The position numbers and the translations under genes are program-made. The notes beneath the pieces are model-generated. The model did no database searches. It was not told where the DNA came from and saw only the letters and a program-made list of their open reading frames with translations. A DNA stretch of 64,000 nt from Flavobacterium circumlabens (GTDB lineage Bacteria > Bacteroidota > Bacteroidia > Flavobacteriales > Flavobacteriaceae), in NCBI RefSeq assembly GCF_004345565.1, contig NZ_SLWA01000009.1, positions 1-64,000 on the forward strand, read 5' to 3'. Shown here piece after piece: positions 9,792 through 19,158 of the stretch. Each line of letters opens with the position of its first letter. Position 1 is the stretch's first letter.

Positions 9792-10531
9792 CTGAATTAT
9801 TAAAACAGAACAAAAAAGACATGATAAAGCTAAATAAATTATTAAAAGTATATACGAGCGAAGACATCGAAACCACAGCCGTAAACGAAATAAGTTTAAA
9901 CATTAAAAAAGGAGAATTTATAGCCATAATGGGCCCCAGCGGATGCGGGAAATCATCCTTACTGAACATTCTTGGTTTGCTGGATAATGCTTCCGGCGGA
10001 GAATATTGGTTTGGAGATGAAGAGGTAGTCAAATATGTAGAAAAGGACAGAGCCAATCTGAGAAAAGGAAACATCGGATTTGTTTTCCAGAGTTTCAACC
10101 TTATAGACGAATTAACGGTATACGAAAACGTGGAATTACCGCTTCTCTACCTGAAAATGACAAGTGCCGAACGTGCTGAAAAAATAAATCAGGGGCTGGA
10201 ACGAATGGGAATTATGCACAGAAAAGGCCATTTCCCGCAACAGCTCTCAGGAGGGCAGCAGCAAAGGGTGGCTATTGCAAGGGCAATTGTAACCAATCCA
10301 AAAGTAATTCTTGCCGATGAGCCAACGGGGAATCTTGATTCTGCAAACGGAATAGAGGTCATGAACTTATTAAAGGAATTAAACCAGTCCGGAACAACGA
10401 TCGTAATGGTAACGCACTCGCCGGAAGATGCCAAATATGCAGATCGCATCATTAACTTACTGGATGGCAAAATAGTAACGGAAAACATTAATCAGCCACG
10501 AGAACTAAAACTTACTATTAATAATGAATAA
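9785..10531 (+). CDS. ABC transporter ATP-binding protein (MacB/LolD type)
   Basis: A cytoplasmic ATPase of 248 residues from the ATG at 9785, which overlaps the previous gene by 7 bases. A second ATG at 9821 gives the more typical MIKLNKLLKVY start. Walker A (GPSGCGKS), signature (LSGGQQQR), Walker B and D-loop (VILADEPTGNLDS) and the switch histidine (MVTHSPED) are all intact. The short family with LNILGLLD after Walker A is the MacB/LolD/FtsE group, which needs a separate FtsX-fold permease or a fused one. This protein has no membrane part, and no permease gene lies between the adaptor and the TolC gene. The permease may lie upstream of the window or elsewhere in the genome. Confidence 0.92.
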   Translation: MVTELLKQNKKDMIKLNKLLKVYTSEDIETTAVNEISLNIKKGEFIAIMGPSGCGKSSLLNILGLLDNASGGEYWFGDEEVVKYVEKDRANLRKGNIGFVFQSFNLIDELTVYENVELPLLYLKMTSAERAEKINQGLERMGIMHRKGHFPQQLSGGQQQRVAIARAIVTNPKVILADEPTGNLDSANGIEVMNLLKELNQSGTTIVMVTHSPEDAKYADRIINLLDGKIVTENINQPRELKLTINNE

Positions 10532-11840
10532 GCTATGTTTTTTAATTCTATTTCTAATAAACAGTTTCGCTCTGACGGCACAGGAAAAACTGAGTCTGGA
10601 TCAGGCGTTAAAACTGGCATTAGAAAATAATGTAGAGATTGCTAAAAATAAAAATGACGAAGCCAGTACCAAATATGATAAAAAAAGAGCCTATTTTTCC
10701 CTGTTGCCAAGTGTAAACGGTTTCGGAAATGTATTCGAATCCACCGGAACCAATTTTGATCAGTTGACCGGAATGTTACGAACAGAAACTGGACAGTATG
10801 TAAACGGATCTGTAACGGCAAGCTGGGATATTTTGAATGTGGCCAATAAACTTTCCGATCTGAAGCTTTCCAATTCCAATTATGAAAGTCAGAAAGCGCA
10901 ATTGGCCTACACAAAAGAATTCATACTGTTAAAAGTAGTAGGAAGATATCTGGAAACCCTGCAGGCAATGAAACAAGACGTGATTTTCAATAAGTTTTGT
11001 GATGTGCAGGAAGAACAACTCAGAAGAACTGATGAACTCATAAAAGTGGGGTCCTTGCCCGGACAGGATTTTTATACGCAAAATGCAGAATGGAGCCGTT
11101 TAAAATCCCTGAGAGAAGACAATCTCAATGTGATGAATGCCAAGAAAAACGAATTGATCCTGCTTTTACGATTAGATCCGTCCAAAGAAACACAACTGGA
11201 CAGTATTCTCGGAGAAGGATTGTTTAAAGGTAAAATGAACATTGACAGTCTGTATCAAAAAGCATTGGTGAGCCGTAAAGATTACCAGCAAATTGAAGCA
11301 AAATCAATGGTAAAAAAGTATGAATTGGCTTTACAGCGCTCTAAATTTATTCCTTCGGTCTCTATTTACTATGACTATGGTTCGCGATATTCCTCCTTTC
11401 AGACCAGAAGATTTAACGATCAGTTTTATAAGGACAATATCACGACAACTATTGGACTTTCTGTTCAGGTTCCCATATTCAACGGATTGCAGACCAGAAA
11501 TGTGGTGTACAAAGCCAGACAGGATTTTAAGAATGCCGAACTCGATGTCGTACAAACCAAAAGTAATATCTATGTGGAGTTGAAAAACTTAATGTCTACC
11601 ATTGCTGCAAACGAAAAAAAGGTAACCTACAGACAAGACCAGACAGAATCAGCCAGCAGAGCTTATGAACTGGAAAAAGAACGTTACTATCTGGGACAGG
11701 GAAGCCCTCTTGACTTAGGGGTAGCACAACGAAACTATGTAGAAGCTTCCTTATCCTTAAACCAAATTAATTATCAGTTGATTTATAACCGGTTTGAACT
11801 TCTTTTTTATACCGGAGATATTATTTCTTTGGTGCAATAG
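10524..11840 (+). CDS. TolC-family outer-membrane efflux protein
   Basis: A 438-residue protein with a signal peptide (MNKLCFLILFLINSFALTAQ) and the OEP start pattern LSLDQALKLALENN. Long heptad-like helices alternate with short strand segments, as in TolC repeats (for example VSIYYDYGSRYSSF, then LEKERYYLGQGSPLDLGVAQRNY). It should form the outer-membrane channel for the adaptor and ATPase encoded just before. Its ATG overlaps the ATPase gene's end by 8 bases, completing a three-gene export operon. A single outer-membrane component, without a TonB plug, is seen. Confidence 0.88.
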   Translation: MNKLCFLILFLINSFALTAQEKLSLDQALKLALENNVEIAKNKNDEASTKYDKKRAYFSLLPSVNGFGNVFESTGTNFDQLTGMLRTETGQYVNGSVTASWDILNVANKLSDLKLSNSNYESQKAQLAYTKEFILLKVVGRYLETLQAMKQDVIFNKFCDVQEEQLRRTDELIKVGSLPGQDFYTQNAEWSRLKSLREDNLNVMNAKKNELILLLRLDPSKETQLDSILGEGLFKGKMNIDSLYQKALVSRKDYQQIEAKSMVKKYELALQRSKFIPSVSIYYDYGSRYSSFQTRRFNDQFYKDNITTTIGLSVQVPIFNGLQTRNVVYKARQDFKNAELDVVQTKSNIYVELKNLMSTIAANEKKVTYRQDQTESASRAYELEKERYYLGQGSPLDLGVAQRNYVEASLSLNQINYQLIYNRFELLFYTGDIISLVQ

Positions 11841-11909
11841 CAGGCAGGATATGTCAAAGTAAATCAGTCGTTTTTAATCCACACCTCTTAATGTGAAAAT
11901 AAATTTTAA

Positions 11910-13286
11910 ATGAAAACACAAAAAATAATACCCCTCTTATTTTTCTTCTCCATCCTGTTGTGTAACGCCAATAATCCGGCCATAATATCAAACCTGAAAG
12001 GGACTATAGATGAGAAAAATCATAAGGTAACCATCGTTTATGATCTTTCAGATAAAGAAGAGAATCAGATAGAGGTGTGGTTAAAACTCACCGATGAAAA
12101 GGGTCTTAGCTATACAATAAACAAAAATAATACAGAAGGAGACATCGGATTTCCGGTAGCCACCGGCAAAAAAAGAAGAATTATATGGACCTATGACAAG
12201 AATACCTTTAATCCTAAAAAATGCAGCATAAAGCTGGTAGCAGATGACCAATACAAAATAGAAATCACACAGCTCCTTAAAGAAGTCGATACGGTTCGTA
12301 TGATAAAAGATTTGCAGTATGTTATGGGAGAACGTAATAGCAGCAATAGTAAATCGGAAGAACACTTAAGAAGTGTGGGAGAGTATCTTAAAAATTCTTT
12401 TAAAGACAACGGTCTAAATGCTTATTATGATACCTTTAAAATTTCCAATTCAGAACTTAATCAAATTTCGAATGCCAAAACAGGGTCTAACGAGATCGTT
12501 CCGGCAGGTGACAAAAAACACAATGTAAAAAATGTGGTAGGCAGCATAGCGGGGCAGAGTGAAGAAGCAGAAACGTTTATTTTATCAGCGCATTACGACT
12601 CCTATCCGGGCAGTTTAGGAATGGATGATAATGGTTCCGGTATAATTGGTCTTCTAGAAGCCATGCGGATCCTTTCCCAATATAACTTTGCCCATACGAT
12701 AAAATTTATGGCATTTGACAAAGAAGAAGACGGCCTGATAGGAAGTCTTTCGTATGTTTTTGCAGGAGGTATAAAAAAATCGGAAAAAATTGGCGGTGTC
12801 ATCAATTTCGACATGATCGGCATTTCTTCCGATAAACCCGGATCACAGATCGTACCGGAAGGATTTGATCAATTGTATCCTGAAGTCTGCAAAGAAGTAG
12901 CAAAGAATCAATACAAGGGAGATTTTGTAATAAATACGTCTAATGAAAATTCGACAAAGTTGAGCGAATCTTTTATAAACTCAGGAAAAAAGTATGTGGA
13001 AGAGTTGAAAATAGTATCGCTCCTTGTAGAAGGTAATGGTGAAAGCACACCTTCATTGGCAGAAAGTGATCATGCCAGCTTTTGGTACAATAAAAATCCG
13101 GCTTTACATATCGGTGAAGGAGGAGCAACCAGAAATCCGAACCTTCATACCATCAAAGATAGCAGTAGTTATTTAAAATTCAACTATAAATTTATGAGCG
13201 ATATCGTCAAAACGACAATAGCCCTTTTTATGGAACTGGCTGAAGCAGAACATTATACTACTGCGTCCATTCCGCTAACCCGATAA
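11910..13286 (+). CDS. Secreted M28-family metallopeptidase
   Basis: A 458-residue exported protein. A signal peptide (residues 1-20) is followed by a roughly 110-residue beta-sandwich-like domain (KVTIVYDLSDKEENQIEVWLK), then the M28 aminopeptidase domain. Zinc and catalytic motifs are visible in order: HYDS, MDDNGSG, FDKEEDGLIGS (Glu-Glu pair), NFDMIG and ESDHASFW. These are the usual five ligand segments of two-zinc aminopeptidases. It starts 69 bases after the TolC gene and could be read through from it, but its role with the peptide cluster is unknown; general peptide scavenging is as likely. The N-terminal domain resembles extracellular accessory domains, with no firm family name from sequence alone. 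Confidence 0.88.
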   Translation: MKTQKIIPLLFFFSILLCNANNPAIISNLKGTIDEKNHKVTIVYDLSDKEENQIEVWLKLTDEKGLSYTINKNNTEGDIGFPVATGKKRRIIWTYDKNTFNPKKCSIKLVADDQYKIEITQLLKEVDTVRMIKDLQYVMGERNSSNSKSEEHLRSVGEYLKNSFKDNGLNAYYDTFKISNSELNQISNAKTGSNEIVPAGDKKHNVKNVVGSIAGQSEEAETFILSAHYDSYPGSLGMDDNGSGIIGLLEAMRILSQYNFAHTIKFMAFDKEEDGLIGSLSYVFAGGIKKSEKIGGVINFDMIGISSDKPGSQIVPEGFDQLYPEVCKEVAKNQYKGDFVINTSNENSTKLSESFINSGKKYVEELKIVSLLVEGNGESTPSLAESDHASFWYNKNPALHIGEGGATRNPNLHTIKDSSSYLKFNYKFMSDIVKTTIALFMELAEAEHYTTASIPLTR

Positions 13287-13380
13287 TTGGTAAAGAATAG
13301 GATACATTTACGTATTTACCGTACTTTTTAATAATGGAACTTCATAACTTACGTCATATTTCATTTTTAAAAATACAACA

Positions 13381-15048
13381 ATGCAAATAGTAAAGAATAA
13401 AAATATGATAAGACAGTTTGGTCTTTTAACTACCATTTTCCTGACAACCTGCAGCCTGTTCGGACAGAAAGCAGACTTTGTAAAAAGCGACAAAATAACG
13501 TACCCCGTTCACAAGGCAAACGTTGGAAAAATTGCTTTCATGCGGGAGAACATTCCCATCGAAAAATTTAAGCAGTCCGACTTTTTAACAACCTATGAAT
13601 TAAAAGATAAAAGTAATCTTGATATCAGGTTTTTTCTCAAAAATTCGCTGACCAACAGCCTTCATGTACTTTCTCCAAAGTCATCCGCTGAGGAACTTGT
13701 TAAAAATGGCAACTACCAATTTTCATTTTTCCTGGACGGCAAAAAGGTTTATGTGGAGAATCTGAATAACAATGCAGGAAGCAAGGAAAGTAAAAACAAG
13801 AAAAAAATGGTAAGAGTTCCGTTAATTAGTGCTGCCAATGAAGATTCGTGGGGTAAATTTCTTTGGAACAGATTTCTGGCGAATGGCGGACAGGAAGCAT
13901 TGACAGACGGAGAACATCTTCTTAAAATCGAAATCAGACCTTACCTGAACACAACAGAAGTGCTGACGGGTGAAATTATTGCAGAAGGCGAGATAAAAAT
14001 TATAGTTCCACAAATTATAATAGACGAGAAATTAGTAAAGGTTCAGAATATTGAACAACTTACGGACTGGCAGGTTTCAACAGAAAAAATTGATAACGTT
14101 AAGCTGGAAGAGCTCAATCGAAAAATCTTAACAAATGCCTATAAAAATATCACAAGTGTTGTTGTCATAAAAGACGGAAAGCTTTTGATTGAAGAGTATT
14201 TTAACGAAGAAAACAGAAATTCACTTCACGACACCAGATCTGTCGGAAAATCGTTTGCATCAACACTTATGGGAATCGCAATCAAAGGCGGTTATATAAA
14301 AAGCGAAGCGCAAACCCTAAAAGATTTTTACAATCTCAGCACCTTTCAAAACTATTCCCCATCAAAAGACAGTATTACATTACAAAGTTTACTCACCATG
14401 AGTTCCGCTTTCGACGGTTCTGATATGAATCAGGAATCACCGGGTAATGAAGAAAAAATGTATACCGCGGAGAATTGGGTGGACTTCACCTTAAATCTTT
14501 CCATTGACAAAACAAAAACAGCAAAGAAGCGATGGGATTACTTTACCGCCGGCGTGGTACTTTTGGGTGACATTATTCACAAATCGGTTCCAAATGGTTT
14601 AGAGAAATATGCCGACGAAAAATTATTTCAGCCACTCGGAATCACAGACTATAAATGGCAGTTGACCCCTCAAAAAGTTGCCAATACAGCAGGTAGTTTA
14701 CAATTGCGTTCGCTGGACTACGCGAAGTATGGACAATTATACCAAAATAAAGGAAGCTGGAATGGTAAACAAATCCTGTCACAAGAATGGGTAACAAAAA
14801 GTTTATCCCGACAAATGGAGATAGGCGAAGGAGAATACTACGGTTACCTGTTTTGGAATAAAACTTATAAAATAAAAGACGTTGAATACGAAGTCTGCTA
14901 TTCAAGCGGAAATGGCGGGAACAGAATTTTTATTTTCAAAGACAAACCAATTGTAATTGTCATCACTTCAGAAGCCTACAATACGCCATATGGAGAGAAA
15001 CAGGTCGATAAAATCATGGAGGAGTATTTAATTCCGACCATCTTTTAA
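13381..15048 (+). CDS. Beta-lactamase-like serine hydrolase with long N-terminal extension
   Basis: A 555-residue exported protein. The signal peptide ends near LFGQK (about residue 30), then about 200 residues of mostly beta sequence precede a class C beta-lactamase/penicillin-binding fold. The SxxK motif is Ser287-Val-Gly-Lys290 (TRSVGKSF). The second motif appears as YFT (WDYFTAG) and the third region as SGNGGNRIF. Family members include esterases, D-aminopeptidases and carboxypeptidase-like enzymes, so antibiotic hydrolysis should not be assumed. The first ATG (13381) is used; an internal ATG eight codons later is possible. A terminator follows at 15084, so this closes the transcription unit. 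Confidence 0.85.
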   Translation: MQIVKNKNMIRQFGLLTTIFLTTCSLFGQKADFVKSDKITYPVHKANVGKIAFMRENIPIEKFKQSDFLTTYELKDKSNLDIRFFLKNSLTNSLHVLSPKSSAEELVKNGNYQFSFFLDGKKVYVENLNNNAGSKESKNKKKMVRVPLISAANEDSWGKFLWNRFLANGGQEALTDGEHLLKIEIRPYLNTTEVLTGEIIAEGEIKIIVPQIIIDEKLVKVQNIEQLTDWQVSTEKIDNVKLEELNRKILTNAYKNITSVVVIKDGKLLIEEYFNEENRNSLHDTRSVGKSFASTLMGIAIKGGYIKSEAQTLKDFYNLSTFQNYSPSKDSITLQSLLTMSSAFDGSDMNQESPGNEEKMYTAENWVDFTLNLSIDKTKTAKKRWDYFTAGVVLLGDIIHKSVPNGLEKYADEKLFQPLGITDYKWQLTPQKVANTAGSLQLRSLDYAKYGQLYQNKGSWNGKQILSQEWVTKSLSRQMEIGEGEYYGYLFWNKTYKIKDVEYEVCYSSGNGGNRIFIFKDKPIVIVITSEAYNTPYGEKQVDKIMEEYLIPTIF

Positions 15049-15083
15049 AGAACAAAAAAGCAAAAACAGAAAGGAATGCAAAG

Positions 15084-15114
15084 AAGGAGATCTATTAAGG
15101 TCTCTTTTTTTTTT
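15084..15114 (+). terminator. Rho-independent terminator after serine hydrolase gene
   Basis: Arms AAGGAGATC and GGTCTCTTT flank a TATTAA loop and run into about ten T. Two G-T pairs occur in the stem. It lies 36 bases after the stop at 15048. Confidence 0.75.
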
Positions 15115-15127
15115 GGAATAATAGGTT

Positions 15128-15222
15128 TACTAAAATGCGAAAATGTGAGAATGGTATAATGTGAAAATCTGAGAATGAGAAATGAGAAATGAGAAATGAG
15201 AAATGTAAGAATGTAAGACTGC
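15128..15222. repeat. Short A/G-rich degenerate direct repeats
   Basis: Variants of AATGTGAGAATG occur first, then four nearly perfect copies of the 7-mer GAGAAAT (about 15172-15204). Closely related words appear on the opposite strand at 38965-39015 and in different form at 41345-41465. The 15049-15557 interval has no gene I can support. Confidence 0.55.
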
Positions 15223-15282
15223 GATTTTCACCTTCAAGTCACTGCGACTGCGACTGAAAACTGCAATTTAAAGGGTAAAAAC

Positions 15283-15331
15283 AAAAAACCGGATTGAAAT
15301 ACTGATCATAAGTATTTCAATCCGGTTTTTT
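15283..15331. terminator. Strong hairpin, likely bidirectional terminator
   Basis: A perfect 21-bp stem (left arm 15283-15303, beginning with six A; right arm 15311-15331, ending with six T) encloses the loop GATCATA. The core is CCGGATTGAAATACT. The A and T runs allow termination in both directions. Confidence 0.85.
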
Positions 15332-15557
15332 GTTTTGTACTATTTTATGGCGATAACCAGTTTTTTCTCAACTGATACCAGTTATATCACGGAACATGGT
15401 TTTTGTTTAATAGCAGCTATTATTGTATTTCCGATGCACTTAATTTGCCGGCTTTATCGTGCGAAAAAGTAGTAATCGGCCAGTAAGTCATTAGTGATTT
15501 GATCTATCTCTTGTGTCTGATTTTTTTATAATAAATTAAATTCTAAACCCCTAAAAA

Positions 15558-16292
15558 ATGAAAGCACCTTTATTGTTCTTTTTCCTGCTGCTAACTTGTT
15601 TAGTTGTTGAGGTCACCTACGGGCAGGCCGGCATGCCGAAGAAAATTTCGGGTAAAATTCTAATAGAAGGTTCTAATGCCCTGCTTCCTCAGTCTGTTAC
15701 CATCTTAAATAGCTCCAGTCAGACGACTTCGGTAACCGATGAAAAGGGAACGTTTTCAATTTTTGCAAAGGAAGGGGATGTATTGTTTTTTTCGGCAGTA
15801 AATCTGGAGGCAGTACGCCGAATAGTAACGGCAGAAGATCTTAAAGGAAATGTAGTATTTATAAAAATGGCAATCAAAAGCATTGAATTAAAAGAAGTAG
15901 CCATAAACAAACACCCCAATATAACTGCAGAAAGCATGGGTATTATTCCATACGGAATGAAAAAATATACCCCTGCCGAAAGAAAATTATATACCGCATC
16001 TTCCGGAGGAGATGCATTGCTCAATATGTTTTCCGGACGAGCCGACATGTTAGAAAAGGAATTAAAGGTCGAGGAGAAAGAGCGTTTGTATGCAAAAATC
16101 GAATACCTCTTTGAGGATAGCTATTACACAGAAAGACTGCACATTCCAAATGATTATATCAGGGATTTTAAAATCTACTGTATTGAAGATACTCAGTTTG
16201 TAAAAACATTACAGACAAAAGACAGGGACAATATCATGTTTTTAATGACAGACCTGGCACAAAAATACCTGAGAATTATAACAGGACAGTAA
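15558..16292 (+). CDS. Secreted protein with carboxypeptidase-regulatory-like domain
   Basis: A 244-residue exported protein. Signal peptide residues 1-22 (LLFFFLLLTCLVVEVTYG). Residues about 28-110 form a CarboxypepD_reg-like beta-sandwich (KISGKILIEG, QTTSVTDEKGTFSIFAKEGD, VFIKMAIKSIELKEVAIN), the module usually seen in front of TonB-dependent receptors in this phylum. The remaining 130 residues are mixed alpha/beta without a receptor barrel (TASSGGDALLNMFSGR, LHIPNDYIRDFKIYCIEDT). Free-standing proteins of this layout are common in Flavobacteria and their function is unknown. The neighbour 51 bases downstream is also exported, and the two are likely an operon ending at the 17236 terminator. 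Confidence 0.7.
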   Translation: MKAPLLFFFLLLTCLVVEVTYGQAGMPKKISGKILIEGSNALLPQSVTILNSSSQTTSVTDEKGTFSIFAKEGDVLFFSAVNLEAVRRIVTAEDLKGNVVFIKMAIKSIELKEVAINKHPNITAESMGIIPYGMKKYTPAERKLYTASSGGDALLNMFSGRADMLEKELKVEEKERLYAKIEYLFEDSYYTERLHIPNDYIRDFKIYCIEDTQFVKTLQTKDRDNIMFLMTDLAQKYLRIITGQ

Positions 16293-16343
16293 GAAACTTT
16301 TATTCTGTATAAAATTAAAAAAAGATAAAATTCAGCAATAACA

Positions 16344-17216
16344 ATGACAAAATTAGTAAACAAACTAAAGCAAGTGCTTTGCATCATCATTTTTTGTAAC
16401 AGCATTTTTGCTGTTGCCCAAAGTGCACAAAAAGAGCAGGACATCCTCTTTATGACGAATGGAGAAAAGAAAGAAGGCAAAATACTTTCGATAAGGGGTA
16501 ATACTGTTAAATTCATTTATACAGGCGAAACTCTCGAATATGACTATGAAAAAGCAGACATTAATAAAATTATATTTGCCTCCGGCAGGACAGAAATTAT
16601 AAATTATTTCGGGAATTCCGAACCCGCTGCCAGGCCATCACTCCCGTCCGAACGTAAAGGAAAAATAGCGGTACTCCCTTTTGAATTTATGTCTAATGAC
16701 CCAAGTCTGGATGTGAATTTATTGGGAGAACAGCTGCAGGCAGACAGTTATCTTTCCATAAAGAAATATACCATGGGGCTGGAACTGCAGGACCCCATCA
16801 CAACAAACAATTTACTGGCGAAAAACAGACTGCTGTACTCCAATTTAAAAGTGATAAGTCCCAAAGAAATGGCAGAATTATTGGGTGTTGAAATGGTGGT
16901 GTACGGAGCCGCTAATATCAGAAATTCGGGTAATTCCACGCAACAGAATGGCTTTGCCAGCGATAATGTGACGGCAACAAGTAAGAAAGACGGAAAAAGA
17001 GAAAATGCCAGTTTATATGCTACTGAATACAGTTCAAACACCGTAACAACGACCACCAATTATGATACTAAAATCAGCTTGAGTATTTTTAATGATACGG
17101 GAGCAAATGTATATGCAGTATCCAGGAATTCTTTCGGAAGTGACTTGGATGCCTACGTGGGCACAATTAATTATCTGGTGAAACGCTGTCCGTTTGGATC
17201 AAAAGCAAAACGTTGA
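16344..17216 (+). CDS. Exported protein of unknown function, CsgG/TolB-N-like core
   Basis: A 290-residue protein with a signal peptide (CIIIFCNSIFAVAQS). The segment DILFMTNGEKKEGKILSIRG followed by FIYTGETLEYDYEKADINKI is the small beta module often seen in Bacteroidota exported proteins. The middle (GKIAVLPFEFMSNDPSLDVNLLGEQLQ, split here by description; then VISPKEMAELLGVEMVVYGA) resembles the alpha/beta fold of CsgG- and TolB-N-like proteins, which sense or assemble at the outer membrane. This likeness is from pattern only. No lipobox Cys is present. It ends 20 bases before a terminator. Confidence 0.6.
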   Translation: MTKLVNKLKQVLCIIIFCNSIFAVAQSAQKEQDILFMTNGEKKEGKILSIRGNTVKFIYTGETLEYDYEKADINKIIFASGRTEIINYFGNSEPAARPSLPSERKGKIAVLPFEFMSNDPSLDVNLLGEQLQADSYLSIKKYTMGLELQDPITTNNLLAKNRLLYSNLKVISPKEMAELLGVEMVVYGAANIRNSGNSTQQNGFASDNVTATSKKDGKRENASLYATEYSSNTVTTTTNYDTKISLSIFNDTGANVYAVSRNSFGSDLDAYVGTINYLVKRCPFGSKAKR

Positions 17217-17235
17217 ATTTATTAATTAAGAATAC

Positions 17236-17269
17236 TAAAAAAAAACGTTCCCTTGGGACGTTTTTTTTA
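17236..17269 (+). terminator. Terminator after 16344-17216 gene
   Basis: ACGTTCCC and GGGACGT arms pair with one bulged T and are flanked by an A run on the left and eight T on the right. The rest of 17270-17540 has no gene I can support. Confidence 0.75.
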
Positions 17270-17541
17270 TGCGCTATAATTTTTAAGGATCTGTTTTTTT
17301 AAATATATAGGGTGTTTTTTAATCCTCTAAATAAGGAATTGCAGTAAGGGCAATTAGGGACATCAAGCGCTTCGGGCGCAGGGAATATTTTATAATCAAT
17401 TTGAAAATAGGCTAAGAACCCATAGTATTAAAAAAATCATTTATAGCATTCACATTTTACCACATATTGCCTTAATGTGTCCAGTTATTGCATAGCTGGA
17501 CAAGTGGCTTAAATACGATAGATTAAGTTATACTACAACCA

Positions 17542-17549
17542 TACTTTTG
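17542..17549 (+). promoter_or_regulatory. Candidate -7 element of 17645 gene
   Basis: TACTTTTG fits the Bacteroidota -7 consensus TAnnTTTG about 95 bases before the start codon. No clear TTG -33 partner is found at 17-20 bases upstream, so support is partial. Confidence 0.35.
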
Positions 17550-17644
17550 TAAGAGTAAGTTTATCGCCAGATTAATGATGCATCATTTTAATACTTGTCA
17601 GGTATGTAAACTTCAATATGTTTAATTTTTAATATTTACAGATT

Positions 17645-18238
17645 ATGAAAAAAGTTATTGTTTTATCAGTACTATTATTGTGTGCAACGATTGCAAAAGC
17701 TCAGGATACAGAAAAAAATGAAATAAGAGTTGGGTATAGCGATGCAACATTCATTAGGCTTGGTAATGGTTTTGCTGATGCATTTAGCACTGCCATTGTT
17801 TCGGGTCTTAGCGGAGTAAAATACAAAGACGCCAAAAATAAAACCATGGGGATGTTTGAAGCGGGTTATCGCTATACGATTAATGAGCGTCTGAAAGTTG
17901 GTGCAGATATTAGTTATCTGAAATCAGAGGACACGTTTCAGGCAAAGACTGCAAATGCCAAGAGCGTTACTCGGAACACCAATTACATCATGGGGCTGGT
18001 AACGGGTGAATTTAGTTACATCAGGACTCCTTTGCTGAATTTCTATGGTTCAGGAGGTCTGGGGATACTATCAGGAGCGACAAAAGAAACCGGAAGCTCG
18101 TACTCCAGTAATGAAGTTGGATTTGCCTACCAAATCAATCCTGCCGGTTTGAGAGTAGGTAAAAAGTTTGGCGCATTTGTAGAGGTGGGATACGGTTATA
18201 AAGGTATTGCAACGGCCGGACTTAATTATAAATTTTAG
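17645..18238 (+). CDS. Outer-membrane beta-barrel protein
   Basis: A 197-residue exported protein. Signal peptide KKVIVLSVLLLCATIAKAQ; then alternating amphipathic strands (MFEAGYRYTINERLKVGADISYL, cut by turns; GLVTGEFSYIRTPLLNFYGSGGLG; GAFVEVGYGYKGIATAGLNYKF) with an aromatic C-terminal residue (Phe), as expected for a small eight-stranded barrel of the OmpA/OmpX-like group. It is monocistronic, with a candidate promoter upstream and a strong terminator 47 bases downstream. Ligand or role unknown. Confidence 0.8.
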   Translation: MKKVIVLSVLLLCATIAKAQDTEKNEIRVGYSDATFIRLGNGFADAFSTAIVSGLSGVKYKDAKNKTMGMFEAGYRYTINERLKVGADISYLKSEDTFQAKTANAKSVTRNTNYIMGLVTGEFSYIRTPLLNFYGSGGLGILSGATKETGSSYSSNEVGFAYQINPAGLRVGKKFGAFVEVGYGYKGIATAGLNYKF

Positions 18239-18285
18239 GTACTTGTAATATCATTATTGAGGAGTTTAATTATAATTCTTATAGT

Positions 18286-18312
18286 AAATGAGGAGCTTTT
18301 TGCTCCTCATTT
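18286..18312. terminator. Bidirectional terminator between convergent genes
   Basis: AAATGAGGAGC (18286-18296), loop TTTTT, GCTCCTCATTT (18302-18312). A perfect 11-bp stem followed by an AT-rich tract. It serves the 17645 gene and possibly the - strand gene ending at 18532. Confidence 0.85.
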
Positions 18313-18531
18313 ATTTTATATAAAATACGCGAATGTTTTTAAATGTAGCAATTAACTATCCTTATTTTGCTTTATGTTTTTAAATGTTGTTTAGGGTTTC
18401 ATACAACTTAACGGCTTATTCAAAAAGTATAATAGTTTTTTGGACAGAGAATAAATTGGTTTTCGTACTGAATTATGGGATTATTAGGGTAGGCTCTCAT
18501 TACCATTTTTTATTTAAACCCGCCTTTTATT

Positions 18532-19158
18532 TCATGAATATGCCGCAATTAAGTTTTTGATATTTAATACCGTAGCAACTCCTTTTTCGTCTGTATACGT
18601 AATGGTTCCCGCCGTAAGGTCCTGAGAAATACCGGTTACCGTTTCAAAGTTTGGAATGATTGCAGCCAGATTGATCGTATTGGCCGTTCCCTTTTCATCC
18701 GTATAGGTCAAAATACCGCTTACAGGGTTTAAGGAAACAGAAGTCAGGGTTTCATTTTGTGAAGCACTGGCCATCCAGGCAGTTCCGTTATAGACGTATA
18801 GCTTACCGGTGTTTAAGTCCACATAGAGATCTCCCCGTAAGCCGGTTGAAACGGGAGCTCCGCTTCCGGTTTCGGGAGCTTTTAGCTTGTTCCATTTGTT
18901 ATTAAACCAGTAGTAATAGCCCGGAACAATATCAGTAGTTATGGCAGTGTTAAAGACCAGTAAACTATTTACATTTCCATTACTGATGGTAACGTTATCC
19001 GTAGTTCCTGTCAAAGCAACCCGGGGAATGAGTACTCCTTTGTCAGTAGCCACAACGTCAAGCTGAGAAGAGGTATTGGGTAAAATAGTACCAATACCAA
19101 GTTGACTGAATGCGATAAAAGGGAATAGTAATAAAGGCAGTAGTAATTTTTTTTTCAT
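18532..19158 (-). CDS. Secreted surface-type protein with two 36-residue repeats, possibly truncated
   Basis: A 208-residue exported protein: signal peptide (KKKLLLPLLLFPFIAFSQ), then LGIGT-x-LP-NTSSQLDVV and GVLIPRVALTGT, a hallmark of Bacteroidota surface or tail-like proteins, followed by a segment seen in many such proteins (VPGYYYWFNNKWNKL, GDLYVDLNTGKLYVYNGTAW). The last 75 residues are two tandem repeats of about 36 residues sharing GxxTYTDEKG. Relatives usually carry more repeats and a C-terminal domain; this one stops shortly after the second repeat (NLIAAYS), so it may be a shortened copy. It has no close neighbours on its strand. Confidence 0.65.
   Translation of the reverse strand: MKKKLLLPLLLFPFIAFSQLGIGTILPNTSSQLDVVATDKGVLIPRVALTGTTDNVTISNGNVNSLLVFNTAITTDIVPGYYYWFNNKWNKLKAPETGSGAPVSTGLRGDLYVDLNTGKLYVYNGTAWMASASQNETLTSVSLNPVSGILTYTDEKGTANTINLAAIIPNFETVTGISQDLTAGTITYTDEKGVATVLNIKNLIAAYS

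Noticed and set aside
13381..15048. Antibiotic-resistance beta-lactamase
   Set aside because: Only the general serine-hydrolase fold is seen; second and third motifs are not those of a true class C enzyme and a large N-terminal extension is present.
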